In this document: positions 16,229 to 24,166 of the stretch, piece after piece | Numbering within the stretch: position 1 is the first letter of the stretch | How the letters are laid out: every line of letters starts with the position of its first letter | Assembly: GCA_900770345.1 (NCBI GenBank) | Contig: CAAGKF010000102.1 | Location: 36,561 to 100,560, forward strand | From: Lachnospiraceae bacterium | GTDB lineage: Bacteria; Bacillota; Clostridia; Lachnospirales; Lachnospiraceae | Length of the DNA stretch: 64,000 bases | Direction: 5' to 3' | Notes under the pieces: model-generated | Seen by the model: the letters and a program-made list of their open reading frames with translations, nothing else | What the model was told of the DNA's origin: nothing | The model's database searches: none | Position numbers and translations under genes: made by a program

Positions 16229-16678
16229 ATGAACGAGAAAAGAGGAATCCTTCCCCGGGGCTGGCAGAAACGTATTTTTATTATGACAGCGGCAGCTTTG
16301 GCGGGGAATTTTCTTATGGCTGTTTTTCCCTGGCCGGAACAGATGCTGGAACAGTATCAGGAAGCCGCGTCCCGGATGCCCGGCGGCGGGATGCGTTTCC
16401 TCTTTATGACCCTTTTTCTGGCGCCGGCAGCGGAGGAGGCTTTTTTTCGTCTGGGGATTTACGGTTTTCTGCGCCGCTTTGCAGGCTTCTGGCCGTCGGC
16501 TGTTTTTTCCGCTCTGGCTTTTGCTGTATACCACGGCAACTGGATTCAGGGAGTGTATGCCTTTCTGTCGGGGATCGTGCTTGCGTGGGGGTATGAGAGC
16601 AGTGAATACCGCAAATATCTGATGGCAGCGGTGATGCACGGGGCGGCGAATCTGGCTGCTCTGGCAGTATTTGGATAA
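16229..16678 (+). CDS. CPBP family intramembrane metalloprotease (CAAX/Abi type)
   Basis: A 149-residue membrane protein, shorter than the usual 200-300. The three CPBP motifs are present: EEAFFR (about residues 70-75), the FAVYH motif with an F-x3-H pattern near 99-103, and a final AAVMHGAANL helix (HxxxN-like). Family members include prenyl-CAAX proteases and bacteriocin immunity or maturation proteins; the substrate here is unknown. ATG 16229 is preferred to the frame start at 16154 because the predicted promoter lies between them. A small hairpin (16682-16700) lies after the stop, and the glycosyltransferase gene follows 51 bp later. Confidence 0.8.
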   Translation: MNEKRGILPRGWQKRIFIMTAAALAGNFLMAVFPWPEQMLEQYQEAASRMPGGGMRFLFMTLFLAPAAEEAFFRLGIYGFLRRFAGFWPSAVFSALAFAVYHGNWIQGVYAFLSGIVLAWGYESSEYRKYLMAAVMHGAANLAALAVFG

Positions 16679-16729
16679 GAGCAGAGCGGAAAAAGCTCTG
16701 AAAGGTTATGTAAATAAGGAGGAAATAAG

Positions 16730-17749
16730 GTGAAATTATTATCTGTGGCAATACCGTGCTATAACTCAGAAGCGTACATGGAGCATTGTATACAGACTTT
16801 GCTGACCGGCGGAGAGGAAGTGGAGATCATTATCGTGGACGACGGTTCTGTGAAGGATCGGACACCGGAGATCGCGGATGAGTATGCCAGACGTTATCCG
16901 TCCATCTGCAAAGCAGTCCATCAGGAAAACGGCGGACACGGGGAAGCAGTGAATACGGGACTTAAAAATGCCACCGGTATTTTCTTTAAGGTGGTGGACA
17001 GTGATGACTGGGTAAATGAGGAAGCCTACAGTCAGGTGTTAAGCACGCTGCGCCGCTTTGTGTACGGGGAAGAAACGCTGGATATGCTGGTGACGAACTT
17101 TGTGTACGAGAAGCAGGGGGCAAAGCGCAAGAAGGTAATGAAATATCACACCGCCTTTCCCAAGGACAGGGTGTTTGGCTGGGATGATGTGAAATTTTTC
17201 ATGACAGGGCAGTATATTCTGATGCATTCCGTTATTTACCGTACGGAGCTGCTGCGTCAGTGCGGGCTGGAGCTGCCGAAGCACACCTTCTATGTGGATA
17301 ATATTTTTGTTTATCAGCCGCTGCCTCACGTAAAGCATATTTATTATCTGGATGTGAATTTCTACCGGTATTTTATCGGCCGTCAGGATCAGTCGGTGAA
17401 TGAACAGGTGATGATCGGCCGCATTGATCAGCAGATCCGTGTGACCAAGCTGATGCTGGGATATTATGATGTGATGAAGCTTGGAAGCAGGAAGCTGCGT
17501 CATTATATGATCCAGTATCTGGAAATTATGATGACCATATGCTCTGTTCTGGCTATCAAGTCGGGAACGGAGGAGAACCTGGAGAAGAAAAAAGAATTGT
17601 GGCAGTATTTGAAGAAACAGAATCTGCCCCTGTATTTGCGCCTGCGCCTGGGATTTCTGGGGCAGGGCTGCAACCTTCCGGGAAAGGGCGGCAGAGATCT
17701 GCTGATCCTGGGCTACAAGATCACGCAGAAGTTCTACGGCTTCAATTAA
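16730..17749 (+). CDS. Family 2 glycosyltransferase
   Basis: A 339-residue protein starting at GTG with AAGGAGG 7-13 bp upstream. The GT-A fold N-terminus is clear: LLSVAIPCYNSEAYM, the nucleotide-binding VDDGS at about 37-41, and the DxD-like metal motif VVDSDDW near 86-92. The C-terminal half is alpha-helical with no membrane segment, so it is a cytoplasmic or peripheral enzyme that transfers a sugar from a nucleotide sugar. The acceptor is unknown; teichoic acid, glycolipid or exopolysaccharide synthesis are possible. A terminator shared with the convergent PAP2 gene follows. Confidence 0.88.
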   Translation: MKLLSVAIPCYNSEAYMEHCIQTLLTGGEEVEIIIVDDGSVKDRTPEIADEYARRYPSICKAVHQENGGHGEAVNTGLKNATGIFFKVVDSDDWVNEEAYSQVLSTLRRFVYGEETLDMLVTNFVYEKQGAKRKKVMKYHTAFPKDRVFGWDDVKFFMTGQYILMHSVIYRTELLRQCGLELPKHTFYVDNIFVYQPLPHVKHIYYLDVNFYRYFIGRQDQSVNEQVMIGRIDQQIRVTKLMLGYYDVMKLGSRKLRHYMIQYLEIMMTICSVLAIKSGTEENLEKKKELWQYLKKQNLPLYLRLRLGFLGQGCNLPGKGGRDLLILGYKITQKFYGFN

Positions 17750-17821
17750 GAGGGAAGCTGACAGATACATGGCAGTACATAGGGAGCAGAGAACAAAACA
17801 GAAAACAACATAAATAAACGA

Positions 17822-17866
17822 AAAGCCTTCCACCGCGGGATCAACCGCAGGCGGAAGGCTTTCTGC
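17822..17866. terminator. Bidirectional terminator between the glycosyltransferase and PAP2 genes
   Basis: AAAGCCTTCC (17822-17831) pairs perfectly with GGAAGGCTTT (17853-17862) between two convergent genes; A/T-rich flanks give short T tails on both strands. Confidence 0.75.
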
Positions 17867-17900
17867 ATTGCTGTAAGTTATAATTGTTATACCGAAAACA

Positions 17901-18566
17901 TCACCACAGGACTTTTTCGGTAACGCTCTTGTCTTGAGCGGACCAGGAATATCCGTATACGACCATGTACATAACATAGGCCATGATAATGGCGCCTACC
18001 ACATCAAGAACGGAGTGCTGCTTCAGAAATACGGTAGCCAGGCAGATAGAGATCATAAGGATCCGGGAGCCTGCCCGTACCAGAGAATGCTTTTTCAGAA
18101 TCTCACTGCGCATGATGGCGATATGGGTACCGATGGAATTGTACACGTGAATGCTGGGAAACACGTTGGTGCAGGTATCGGTTTTATAAAGTGATGCAAC
18201 CATTGCGGAAAAAATATTTTTATCCGGATTGATCACAGGCCTGAAATCTGTTCCGTTGTGGAAAAAGGTGCATACGATCAGGCTGATGGTCATGCCCGAA
18301 AAAAGGAAGATGCACATCCGGTAATAGTCTTCCCTGCTTACGAAGAGAAAGAAGATCAGCGTCGCGGACACATATAAAAACCACAGCAGATAGGGAATGA
18401 TAAAATATTCGCAGAAGGGGATATAGTCATCCAGGGTCGCGTGCATCACGTGATAGCCTCTGGTCACCGTCTTCTCCAGATGGCAGAACCAGGGGAGATA
18501 AATAAAGGCGTAGGACAGCAGCCACATATGCCGGTATTTGTGAAAAAATTCTTGAATACGCTTCAT
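17901..18566 (-). CDS. PAP2 superfamily membrane phosphatase
   Basis: A 221-residue polytopic membrane protein with about six hydrophobic segments. The phosphatase motifs C2 (NVFPSIHVYNS, about residues 140-150) and C3 (FLKQHSVLDVVGA, about 185-197) are present; the C1 Lys/Arg motif is weak. Members remove phosphate from lipid phosphates such as phosphatidic acid or undecaprenyl pyrophosphate outside the membrane. The gene is monocistronic, with a promoter at 18653-18681 and a tight hairpin at 18581-18599 just upstream of the RBS region. The substrate is not determinable. Confidence 0.82.
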   Translation of the reverse strand: MKRIQEFFHKYRHMWLLSYAFIYLPWFCHLEKTVTRGYHVMHATLDDYIPFCEYFIIPYLLWFLYVSATLIFFLFVSREDYYRMCIFLFSGMTISLIVCTFFHNGTDFRPVINPDKNIFSAMVASLYKTDTCTNVFPSIHVYNSIGTHIAIMRSEILKKHSLVRAGSRILMISICLATVFLKQHSVLDVVGAIIMAYVMYMVVYGYSWSAQDKSVTEKVLW

Positions 18567-18580
18567 GGTGATCGCCTTTC

Positions 18581-18599
18581 TTTCTGACTTCGTCAGAAA
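18581..18599 (-). promoter_or_regulatory. Short perfect hairpin in the leader of the PAP2 gene
   Basis: TTTCTGAC and GTCAGAAA form an 8-bp perfect stem with a 3-base loop, ending 15 bp before the ATG at 18566 on the minus strand, next to the GAAAGG RBS. It could influence translation or mRNA stability. Confidence 0.4.
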
Positions 18600-18652
18600 T
18601 CTGAAACCACATAAATGTAAATAAAGTGTTAATAATATGTTAACGTTGTGAG

Positions 18653-18681
18653 ATTATAGCACACTTGATTTGCAAAAACAA
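18653..18681 (-). promoter_or_regulatory. Promoter for the PAP2 gene
   Basis: On the minus strand: TTGTTT, a 17-bp spacer, TATAAT. The rest of the 307-bp divergent region 18567-18873 is A/T-rich. It also holds a weaker plus-strand candidate, TTTTCA-N17-TATATT, near 18776-18804, for the peroxiredoxin gene. Confidence 0.6.
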
Positions 18682-18873
18682 GGGGAGTAACGAAAAGTTA
18701 ATAAAATTTTAGAAAGCTTTACAGTACTTTATAATATATGATAAAAAACAGATAAAAACTCTTTTTTATCGTCCTTTTCAGCATGAAAATTCTGTGCTAT
18801 ATTGTACAGTATCAATGAAAAACGTACAAAACGGAAAGAAAAAAGAATGAAAAAGAGTCAGGAGGAATTGAAT

Positions 18874-19347
18874 ATGCTTTTAAAGGGAACAGAGGCGCCG
18901 GATTTCACGCTTCAGGATAAGGACGGAAAAGAAATCACGCTGTCAGATTTTCGGGGAAAGAAGGTAGTGCTGTATTTTTATCCCAAGGATAATACGCCGG
19001 GCTGTACAAGGCAGGCCTGTGCCTTTGCGGCTGCCTATAAGGGTTTCAGGGAAAAGGATGTGACTGTGATCGGGATCAGCAGGGACAGTGTAAAGTCTCA
19101 TGCGAATTTTGCGGCAAAGCATGAACTGCCGTTTATCCTTATTTCGGATCCGGAGCTGAAGGCGATCCAGGCATATGACGTGTGGAAGGAAAAAAAGCTG
19201 TACGGAAAGGTATCCATGGGCGTTGTGCGCACTACATATGTGATCGATGAACAGGGAATGATCGAACAGGTTTTTGAAAAAGCAAAGCCCGATACCAATG
19301 CGCAGGAGATCCTGGAGTATCTGGACGGTGTGATGCAGCGATCATAG
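18874..19347 (+). CDS. bcp: Thioredoxin-dependent thiol peroxidase (Bcp/PrxQ)
   Basis: A 157-residue peroxiredoxin of standard length. The peroxidatic cysteine is Cys44 in TPGCTRQAC and the resolving Cys49 is five residues later, the PrxQ/Bcp arrangement. It reduces hydrogen peroxide and alkyl hydroperoxides using thioredoxin and acts in the cytoplasm as oxygen defence in an anaerobe. ATG 18874 is chosen because AGGAGG lies 8-13 bp before it; the frame extends to 18802 without an RBS. Confidence 0.92.
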   Translation: MLLKGTEAPDFTLQDKDGKEITLSDFRGKKVVLYFYPKDNTPGCTRQACAFAAAYKGFREKDVTVIGISRDSVKSHANFAAKHELPFILISDPELKAIQAYDVWKEKKLYGKVSMGVVRTTYVIDEQGMIEQVFEKAKPDTNAQEILEYLDGVMQRS

Positions 19348-19422
19348 GCGGAGAATATTGAAATACGGTATGAAAAGGCTGTCGGAGTTGCGGCGGCCTT
19401 TTCAAAAAATGAAACAGAAAGC

Positions 19423-19453
19423 AAAAACCCCGAAAACCAAGGACAAGGTTCTC
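19423..19453 (-). terminator. Probable terminator of the tRNA-Val/tRNA-Met transcript
   Basis: On the minus strand GAGAACC / GGTTTTC (one G-T pair) with an 8-base loop is followed by four G and a T-run, 16 bp past the tRNA-Met 3' end. Confidence 0.5.
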
Positions 19454-19468
19454 GAGGCTCTTAAGCAG

Positions 19469-19542
19469 TAGCGGAAGGGAGATTCGAACTCTCGACACCA
19501 CGGGTATGAACCGTGTGCTCTAGCCAACTGAGCTATTCCGCC
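19469..19542 (-). tRNA. tRNA-Met (CAT), elongator type
   Basis: The minus strand folds into a full cloverleaf: acceptor GGCGGAA with TTCCGCT (the first pair is G-U, as in Bacillus elongator tRNA-Met), D-arm GCTC, anticodon stem CACGG/CCGTG around loop TTCATAC, and a T-arm with GTTCGAATC. The anticodon stem lacks the three G-C pairs of initiator tRNA, and the acceptor is unlike tRNA-Ile2. Discriminator A; CCA is not encoded. Confidence 0.92.
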
Positions 19543-19563
19543 ATATGTAATTTTGGTAGGTAG

Positions 19564-19636
19564 TGGGGCCTACAGGGCTCGAACCTGTGACCCTCTGCTT
19601 GTAAGGCAGATGCTCTCCCAGCTGAGCTAAGACCCC
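19564..19636 (-). tRNA. tRNA-Val (TAC)
   Basis: The minus strand gives acceptor GGGGTCT/AGGCCCC (one T-G pair), D-arm GCTC, anticodon stem TCTGC/GCAGA with loop CTTACAA (anticodon TAC, reading GTA and related valine codons), and T-arm GGTTCGAGCC. Discriminator A; CCA is not encoded. It is the first gene of the two-tRNA transcript. Confidence 0.93.
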
Positions 19637-19677
19637 ACATCCGGTTTTGTGAGCCGCTCTCTCGCGACTGCTCATTT

Positions 19678-19706
19678 AATATATAATAAATTGTGGCAAT
19701 TGTCAA
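19678..19706 (-). promoter_or_regulatory. Promoter of the tRNA-Val/tRNA-Met operon
   Basis: On the minus strand: perfect TTGACA, a 17-bp spacer, TATATT, with A/T-rich DNA upstream (plus-strand 19707-19760) resembling an UP element. The rest of 19637-19905 holds only A/T-rich sequence and an extended -10 box (TGG-TATAAT, 19829-19837) for the lipid kinase gene. Confidence 0.75.
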
Positions 19707-19905
19707 GACTTTTTTTACAATTTTTTTTGAAAATTTTTCGGGGATTTTTTTGACCTTTCCGGATGGCGGAAACAGGTTTTGAAAAGATACTTTTTATAGA
19801 AATTTTCTTAGTCATTTATAGTATGGTATGGTATAATAACCACGTAGCAGGGGGCAGGGACTGTCTGCCCGTATACTTCTGGTGAAAGGATTTTATACCC
19901 TCATT

Positions 19906-20832
19906 ATGTACAAGTTTATTGTAAACCCCGGTGCGGGCTCCGGACGGGGATGGAGAGTCTGGAGAGCGATCGCCCGTTATCTGGAACGACACAGTATAGA
20001 ATATGAAGTATACCTTACTTCCCAGACAGGGGATGCCAGGGAAGCTGCCCGGGAACTGACGGAGTGTGCCGGGGCTCCGTGCTGTATTATTGCCGTAGGC
20101 GGAGACGGCACGATGAATGAGGTCCTGGACGGAATCTCTTTTCATGTACCTTTAAGCCTGGGTTGTATTCCTGCGGGAACGGGCAACGATTTTTCGCGGA
20201 GCCTGCGTCTTCCGGGAAATCCGATCAAATGTTTGAAGAGACAGCTCTCGCCCAGACATTTTACCATGGTTGATTACGGCGTCCTTTCCTATGGAACGCG
20301 GGAATTGTATCACCGGCGTTTTCTGGTCAGTGCCGGAATCGGTTTTGATGCTGCGGTCTGTCAGGATGCGCTGGCCTCGGATCTGGGACGGAGAATGAGC
20401 CGTGTGGGATTGGGAAAGTTTTCCTATATTCTTCTCGGGATCCGTCAGTTTTTTAAATGCAGGTCATCGAAGGGATACATCATTCTGGATGGGGTAAAAA
20501 AAATAGAATTTAACAATATCCTGTTCATATCCTGCCATATACAGCCTTCGGAGGGCGGGGGATTCCTTTTTGCGCCCAGAGCCAACGGCAGTGATGGAAA
20601 GATGAATATCTGCGTATTCAGTCATGCCAGCAGGATCAGGATGATACCTGTGCTGATGTCGGCATTTTCCGGGCGGCAGGTAAGGCATAAGGGAGTGCGA
20701 AGCTACGAGTGCCGCGAGGTGGTGATCCATACGGAGGCCCCCATGCCGGTCCATGCGGACGGCGAGACCTGCGGCATTCAGAATGATATTCAGGCAGGCT
20801 GCATTGCCCGGAAGGTAAGAATGATGGTATAA
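19906..20832 (+). CDS. Diacylglycerol kinase family lipid kinase (DgkB/YegS type)
   Basis: A 308-residue protein. The kinase catalytic domain is clear: VNPGAGSGRG near the start (nucleotide loop), the GGDGTMNEV motif at about 65-73, and PAGTGNDFSRSL near 95-106. It phosphorylates diacylglycerol or a related lipid with ATP at the inner membrane surface. The start is uncertain: ATG 19906 gives the canonical family N-terminus, with AAAGGA about 17 bp upstream; GTG 19882 in the same frame has no RBS. A small tandem repeat separates it from ispF. Confidence 0.85.
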   Translation: MYKFIVNPGAGSGRGWRVWRAIARYLERHSIEYEVYLTSQTGDAREAARELTECAGAPCCIIAVGGDGTMNEVLDGISFHVPLSLGCIPAGTGNDFSRSLRLPGNPIKCLKRQLSPRHFTMVDYGVLSYGTRELYHRRFLVSAGIGFDAAVCQDALASDLGRRMSRVGLGKFSYILLGIRQFFKCRSSKGYIILDGVKKIEFNNILFISCHIQPSEGGGFLFAPRANGSDGKMNICVFSHASRIRMIPVLMSAFSGRQVRHKGVRSYECREVVIHTEAPMPVHADGETCGIQNDIQAGCIARKVRMMV

Positions 20833-20875
20833 CAGGAAATAATACAACAGGAAATAATACAGCAGGGAATGATAT
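20831..20875 (+). repeat. Three-copy 15-bp tandem repeat
   Basis: AACAGGAAATAATAC at 20831-20845, an exact copy at 20846-20860 and a degenerate copy (AGCAGGGAATGATAT) at 20861-20875. It begins in the stop codon of the lipid kinase gene and ends shortly before the ispF RBS. Confidence 0.8.
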
Positions 20876-20901
20876 AACTGCAAACAGTTGAAGGAGATAG
20901 T

Positions 20902-21444
20902 ATGAGAATCGGACAGGGATACGATGTTCACAGACTGACAGAAGGAAGGAAGCTGATCCTGGGCGGTGTGGAGGTGCCTTACGAGAAGGGACTTCAGGGA
21001 CATTCCGATGCGGATGTGCTGGTTCATGCTGTTATGGACGCACTTCTGGGTGCTGCAGCACTGGGAGATATCGGACAGCATTTTCCTGACACAGATCCGG
21101 CTTATGAGGGGATTTCCAGCATTGAGCTCTTAAAGCATGTGGGAAATCTTCTGGAGGAAAAGGGATATGTGATTGAGAATATCGATGCCACGATCATTGC
21201 TCAGCGGCCCAAGCTGGCAGCCTGGCGGCCTCAGATGGCGGCCAATATTGCGGCGGCTCTTCATCTGGATGTATCCAGAGTGAGCGTCAAGGCAACTACC
21301 GAAGAGGGACTCGGATTTACGGGGACCGGGGAAGGAATTTCATCTCAGGCAATTACCTTATTGACGGAAACAGCTGATTACTGCTATGATAGTAAGATAA
21401 TGGCAGAGGGATGCACCGGCTGTCCTGGCTGCGGCCGGGGATAA
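20902..21444 (+). CDS. ispF: 2-C-methyl-D-erythritol 2,4-cyclodiphosphate synthase
   Basis: IspF cyclises CDP-methylerythritol 2-phosphate in the MEP isoprenoid pathway. The signature is complete: [11 protein letters not shown] at 2-12 (metal ligands Asp8 and His10), [10 protein letters not shown] near 31-40 (metal-binding His), and [15 protein letters not shown] near 133-147. Its 180 residues exceed the usual 155-160 by a C-terminal tail ending in [10 protein letters not shown], a Cys-Gly cluster not part of the IspF fold. RBS AAGGAG lies before the ATG. The cysS-mrnC-rlmB cluster follows 79 bp later. Confidence 0.95.
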   Translation: MRIGQGYDVHRLTEGRKLILGGVEVPYEKGLQGHSDADVLVHAVMDALLGAAALGDIGQHFPDTDPAYEGISSIELLKHVGNLLEEKGYVIENIDATIIAQRPKLAAWRPQMAANIAAALHLDVSRVSVKATTEEGLGFTGTGEGISSQAITLLTETADYCYDSKIMAEGCTGCPGCGRG

Positions 21445-21523
21445 AGAAAGATATCCGGCAGAAGCCGGAGCAGTTCAGTAATATAAGGTATTAAGCGAAT
21501 ATCCAGATAAAGGAGAAAAGAGT

Positions 21524-22933
21524 ATGAAAATTTTTAACACCCTTAGCAGAAGAAAAGAAGAATTTGTTCCGCTGACACCGGGACAGGTGAAGATGTACGT
21601 CTGCGGTCCTACCGTTTATAATCTGATCCATATCGGCAATGCCAGACCGATGCTCGTTTTTGACACGGTTCGCAGATATTTCGAGTACAAAGGTTATGAT
21701 GTACAGTATGTGTCCAACTTTACGGATGTGGATGACAAGATCATCAAGAAAGCCATTGAGGAAGGCGTGGATGCCGATACCGTATCCAGGCGCTATATCG
21801 AGGAGTGCAAGAAGGATATGGCTGCCATGAACGTAAAGCCGGCCACAGTACATCCCCAGGCCACCCAGGAAATCTGCGGTATGCTGGAGATGATCCGGAC
21901 CCTGATCGACAAGGGCCATGCCTATGTGGCAAAGGACGGTACCGTTTATTTTAGAGTAAGCTCCTTCAGGGAATACGGAAAGCTTTCTCACAAAAACCTG
22001 GATGAGCTGCAGTCCGGTTTCCGCGAACTGAAGGTGACAGGTGAGGAGGACAAGGAGGATCCCAATGATTTTGTTCTCTGGAAACCGAAAAAGGAAGGTG
22101 AGCCTTACTGGGAGTCACCATGGTGCCAGGGACGCCCGGGCTGGCATATTGAATGCTCCGTAATGTCAAAACGTTATCTGGGTGAGCAGATCGATATCCA
22201 TGCCGGCGGCGAGGATCTGATCTTCCCTCACCATGAAAATGAGATCGCCCAGAGTGAGTGTGCCAACGGGAAGCCCTTCGCGACATACTGGATGCACAAC
22301 GCATTTTTAAACATTGATAATAAGAAAATGTCAAAATCTCTGGGCAACTTCTTTACTGTCCGTGAGATCAGCGAGAAATATGACCTGCAGGTGCTGCGTT
22401 TCTTTATGCTCAGCGCTCACTACCGCAGTCCGCTGAACTTCAGCGCGGATTTGATGGAAGCCTCCAAAAACGGTCTGGAGCGTATTCTGACCTGTGTGGA
22501 GAAGCTTTCTGATCTGCTTGCCGGAGCAGAGGGGGCGGTTGAGACCTGCGGCGAGCAGGAGAATCTGGCCGCGGCAGATAAGCTTCGTGCCAAGTTTGAG
22601 GATGCCATGGAGGATGATTTCAATACGGCCGATGCCATTTCTGCTGTATTTGAGCTTGTAAAGCTGGCAAACTCTACAGCTGACGCTTCCAGCACGAAGG
22701 TATATGTGGAAGGCTTAAAGAAGACCATCGAGGATCTGTGCGGTGTTCTGGGCATTATCACGGAGCGCAGGAAGGAAACGCTGGACAGCGAGATCGAGGA
22801 GATGATCGCCGCCAGACAGCAGGCAAGAAAGGCAAAGAATTTTGCTCTTGCCGATGAGATCCGCGGAAGGCTTCTGGATATGGGCATCGTGCTGGAGGAT
22901 ACCAGAGAGGGTGTAAAGTGGAAGAGAGTTTAA
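21524..22933 (+). CDS. cysS: Cysteinyl-tRNA synthetase
   Basis: A 469-residue class I synthetase of normal length. Zinc/cysteine-binding Cys27 in VCGPTVYNLIHIGNARP, with HIGN (36-39) as the HIGH motif; HAGGEDLIFPHHENE (about 228-242) supplies the zinc ligands; KMSKSLGNF near 269-277 is the KMSKS loop. It charges tRNA-Cys with cysteine. RBS AAAGGAG. The mrnC start overlaps its last 16 bases, so the two are translationally coupled. No T-box leader was found in the 79 bp upstream. Confidence 0.97.
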   Translation: MKIFNTLSRRKEEFVPLTPGQVKMYVCGPTVYNLIHIGNARPMLVFDTVRRYFEYKGYDVQYVSNFTDVDDKIIKKAIEEGVDADTVSRRYIEECKKDMAAMNVKPATVHPQATQEICGMLEMIRTLIDKGHAYVAKDGTVYFRVSSFREYGKLSHKNLDELQSGFRELKVTGEEDKEDPNDFVLWKPKKEGEPYWESPWCQGRPGWHIECSVMSKRYLGEQIDIHAGGEDLIFPHHENEIAQSECANGKPFATYWMHNAFLNIDNKKMSKSLGNFFTVREISEKYDLQVLRFFMLSAHYRSPLNFSADLMEASKNGLERILTCVEKLSDLLAGAEGAVETCGEQENLAAADKLRAKFEDAMEDDFNTADAISAVFELVKLANSTADASSTKVYVEGLKKTIEDLCGVLGIITERRKETLDSEIEEMIAARQQARKAKNFALADEIRGRLLDMGIVLEDTREGVKWKRV

Positions 22934-23373
22934 CAGTTAAAGAATTTCTTTCGTACTACAGACAGTGCATGAGACTGGAACCAGTGGAGGTACAGACCTA
23001 TTCTCCGCTGGTTCTGGCCTATATAGGGGATGCGGTTTATGAGATCATGATCCGCACCCGTGTCATAAACAAAGGCAGCATGCAGGTAAACAAGATGCAT
23101 AAGCGCAGTGCCGAGCTGGTCAAGGCCGGCACTCAGGCGGCACTGATCAGATCCATCGAGGAGGATCTGACGGAGGAGGAGCATGCTGTTTACAAGCGGG
23201 GCCGCAACGCCAAATCTGCGACTATGGCAAAGCATGCCACCATGATCGATTACCGTATGGCAACGGGACTGGAGGCGCTGGTGGGCTGGCTGTTTTTAAC
23301 GGAACGCTATGAGCGGCTGACACAGCTGGTGGGAAAAGGACTTGAGAAGCTGGGAGAGTTCGATCAGATCTGA
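22918..23373 (+). CDS. mrnC: Mini-ribonuclease III
   Basis: A 151-residue protein starting at GTG inside the end of cysS. It is a RNase III catalytic domain without a double-stranded-RNA-binding domain: LAYIGDAVYE at 34-42 (catalytic Asp38) and the later acidic EALVGWLF helix. Mini-III trims the 23S rRNA precursor stalk in Firmicutes. The cysS-mrnC-rlmB order is the conserved Bacillus/Clostridia arrangement and supports the call. RBS within cysS is weak, consistent with coupled translation. Confidence 0.95.
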   Translation: MEESLTVKEFLSYYRQCMRLEPVEVQTYSPLVLAYIGDAVYEIMIRTRVINKGSMQVNKMHKRSAELVKAGTQAALIRSIEEDLTEEEHAVYKRGRNAKSATMAKHATMIDYRMATGLEALVGWLFLTERYERLTQLVGKGLEKLGEFDQI

Positions 23374-23408
23374 GTCCTTTTTCGGATAAAAAGATGCAGG
23401 AGAATATC

Positions 23409-24152
23409 ATGAGATACGAAGAACTGACCATTGAAGGCCGGAATGCGGTGCTGGAGGCATTTCGCTCCGGAAAAACCATTGACAAGCTGTTTGTGCTGGA
23501 CGGCTGTCAGGACGGTCCGGTGCGCACGATCGTGCGCGAGGCAAGAAAATACGACACCATCATCAATTATGTGTCCAGGGAACGTCTGGATCAGATGTCG
23601 GAGACAGGAAAGCACCAGGGAGTGATTGCTTTCGCGGCTGCCTATGAGTACGCGCAGGTGGAGGATATGCTGGAGCTGGCACGTTCCAAGGGAGAGCCGC
23701 CTTTCCTGATTCTTCTGGACGGCATTGAGGATCCCCATAATCTGGGGGCTATTATACGTACGGCAAATCTTGCCGGAGCTCACGGTGTGATCATTCCGAA
23801 GCGCCGAGCCGTGGGTCTGACGGCCACAGTGGCAAAGACTTCTGCCGGAGCGCTGAATTATACGCCTGTAGCAAAGGTGACCAATCTGACAGCTGCCATG
23901 GAAGAACTGAAAAAACAGGGACTCTGGTTCGTCTGTGCGGATATGGGCGGCGATGTGGTGTATAAAATGAATCTGACAGGTCCCATCGGCCTGGTGATCG
24001 GCAATGAAGGGGAAGGCGTCAGCAAGCTGGTGCGGGAGCACTGCGATATGACTGCTTCGATTCCGATGAAGGGTGACATTGATTCCCTGAATGCATCGGT
24101 GGCAGCCGGTGTGCTGGCTTATGAGATTGTAAGGCAGCGTATGGGAGTCTGA
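23409..24152 (+). CDS. rlmB: 23S rRNA (guanosine-2'-O-)-methyltransferase RlmB-type (SpoU family)
   Basis: A 247-residue SPOUT methyltransferase. An N-terminal RNA-binding domain (EGRNAVLEAFRSG) is followed by the knotted catalytic domain with the three SpoU motifs: DPHNLGAIIRTANLAGAHG, IGNEGEGVSKLVRE and the motif-III segment SLNASVAAGVLAYE. It methylates a 2'-hydroxyl of a guanosine in the 23S rRNA peptidyl-transferase region (or a tRNA in some homologues). ATG 23409 is chosen because AGGAGA lies just before it; ATG 23394 in the same frame overlaps that RBS. Confidence 0.93.
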   Translation: MRYEELTIEGRNAVLEAFRSGKTIDKLFVLDGCQDGPVRTIVREARKYDTIINYVSRERLDQMSETGKHQGVIAFAAAYEYAQVEDMLELARSKGEPPFLILLDGIEDPHNLGAIIRTANLAGAHGVIIPKRRAVGLTATVAKTSAGALNYTPVAKVTNLTAAMEELKKQGLWFVCADMGGDVVYKMNLTGPIGLVIGNEGEGVSKLVREHCDMTASIPMKGDIDSLNASVAAGVLAYEIVRQRMGV

Positions 24153-24166
24153 CGGAGGAAACGGAT

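Noticed and set aside
19707..19800. T-rich block as a replication origin or AT-rich attachment site
   Set aside because: No DnaA boxes, repeats or integrase nearby; best explained as the upstream region of the tRNA promoter.
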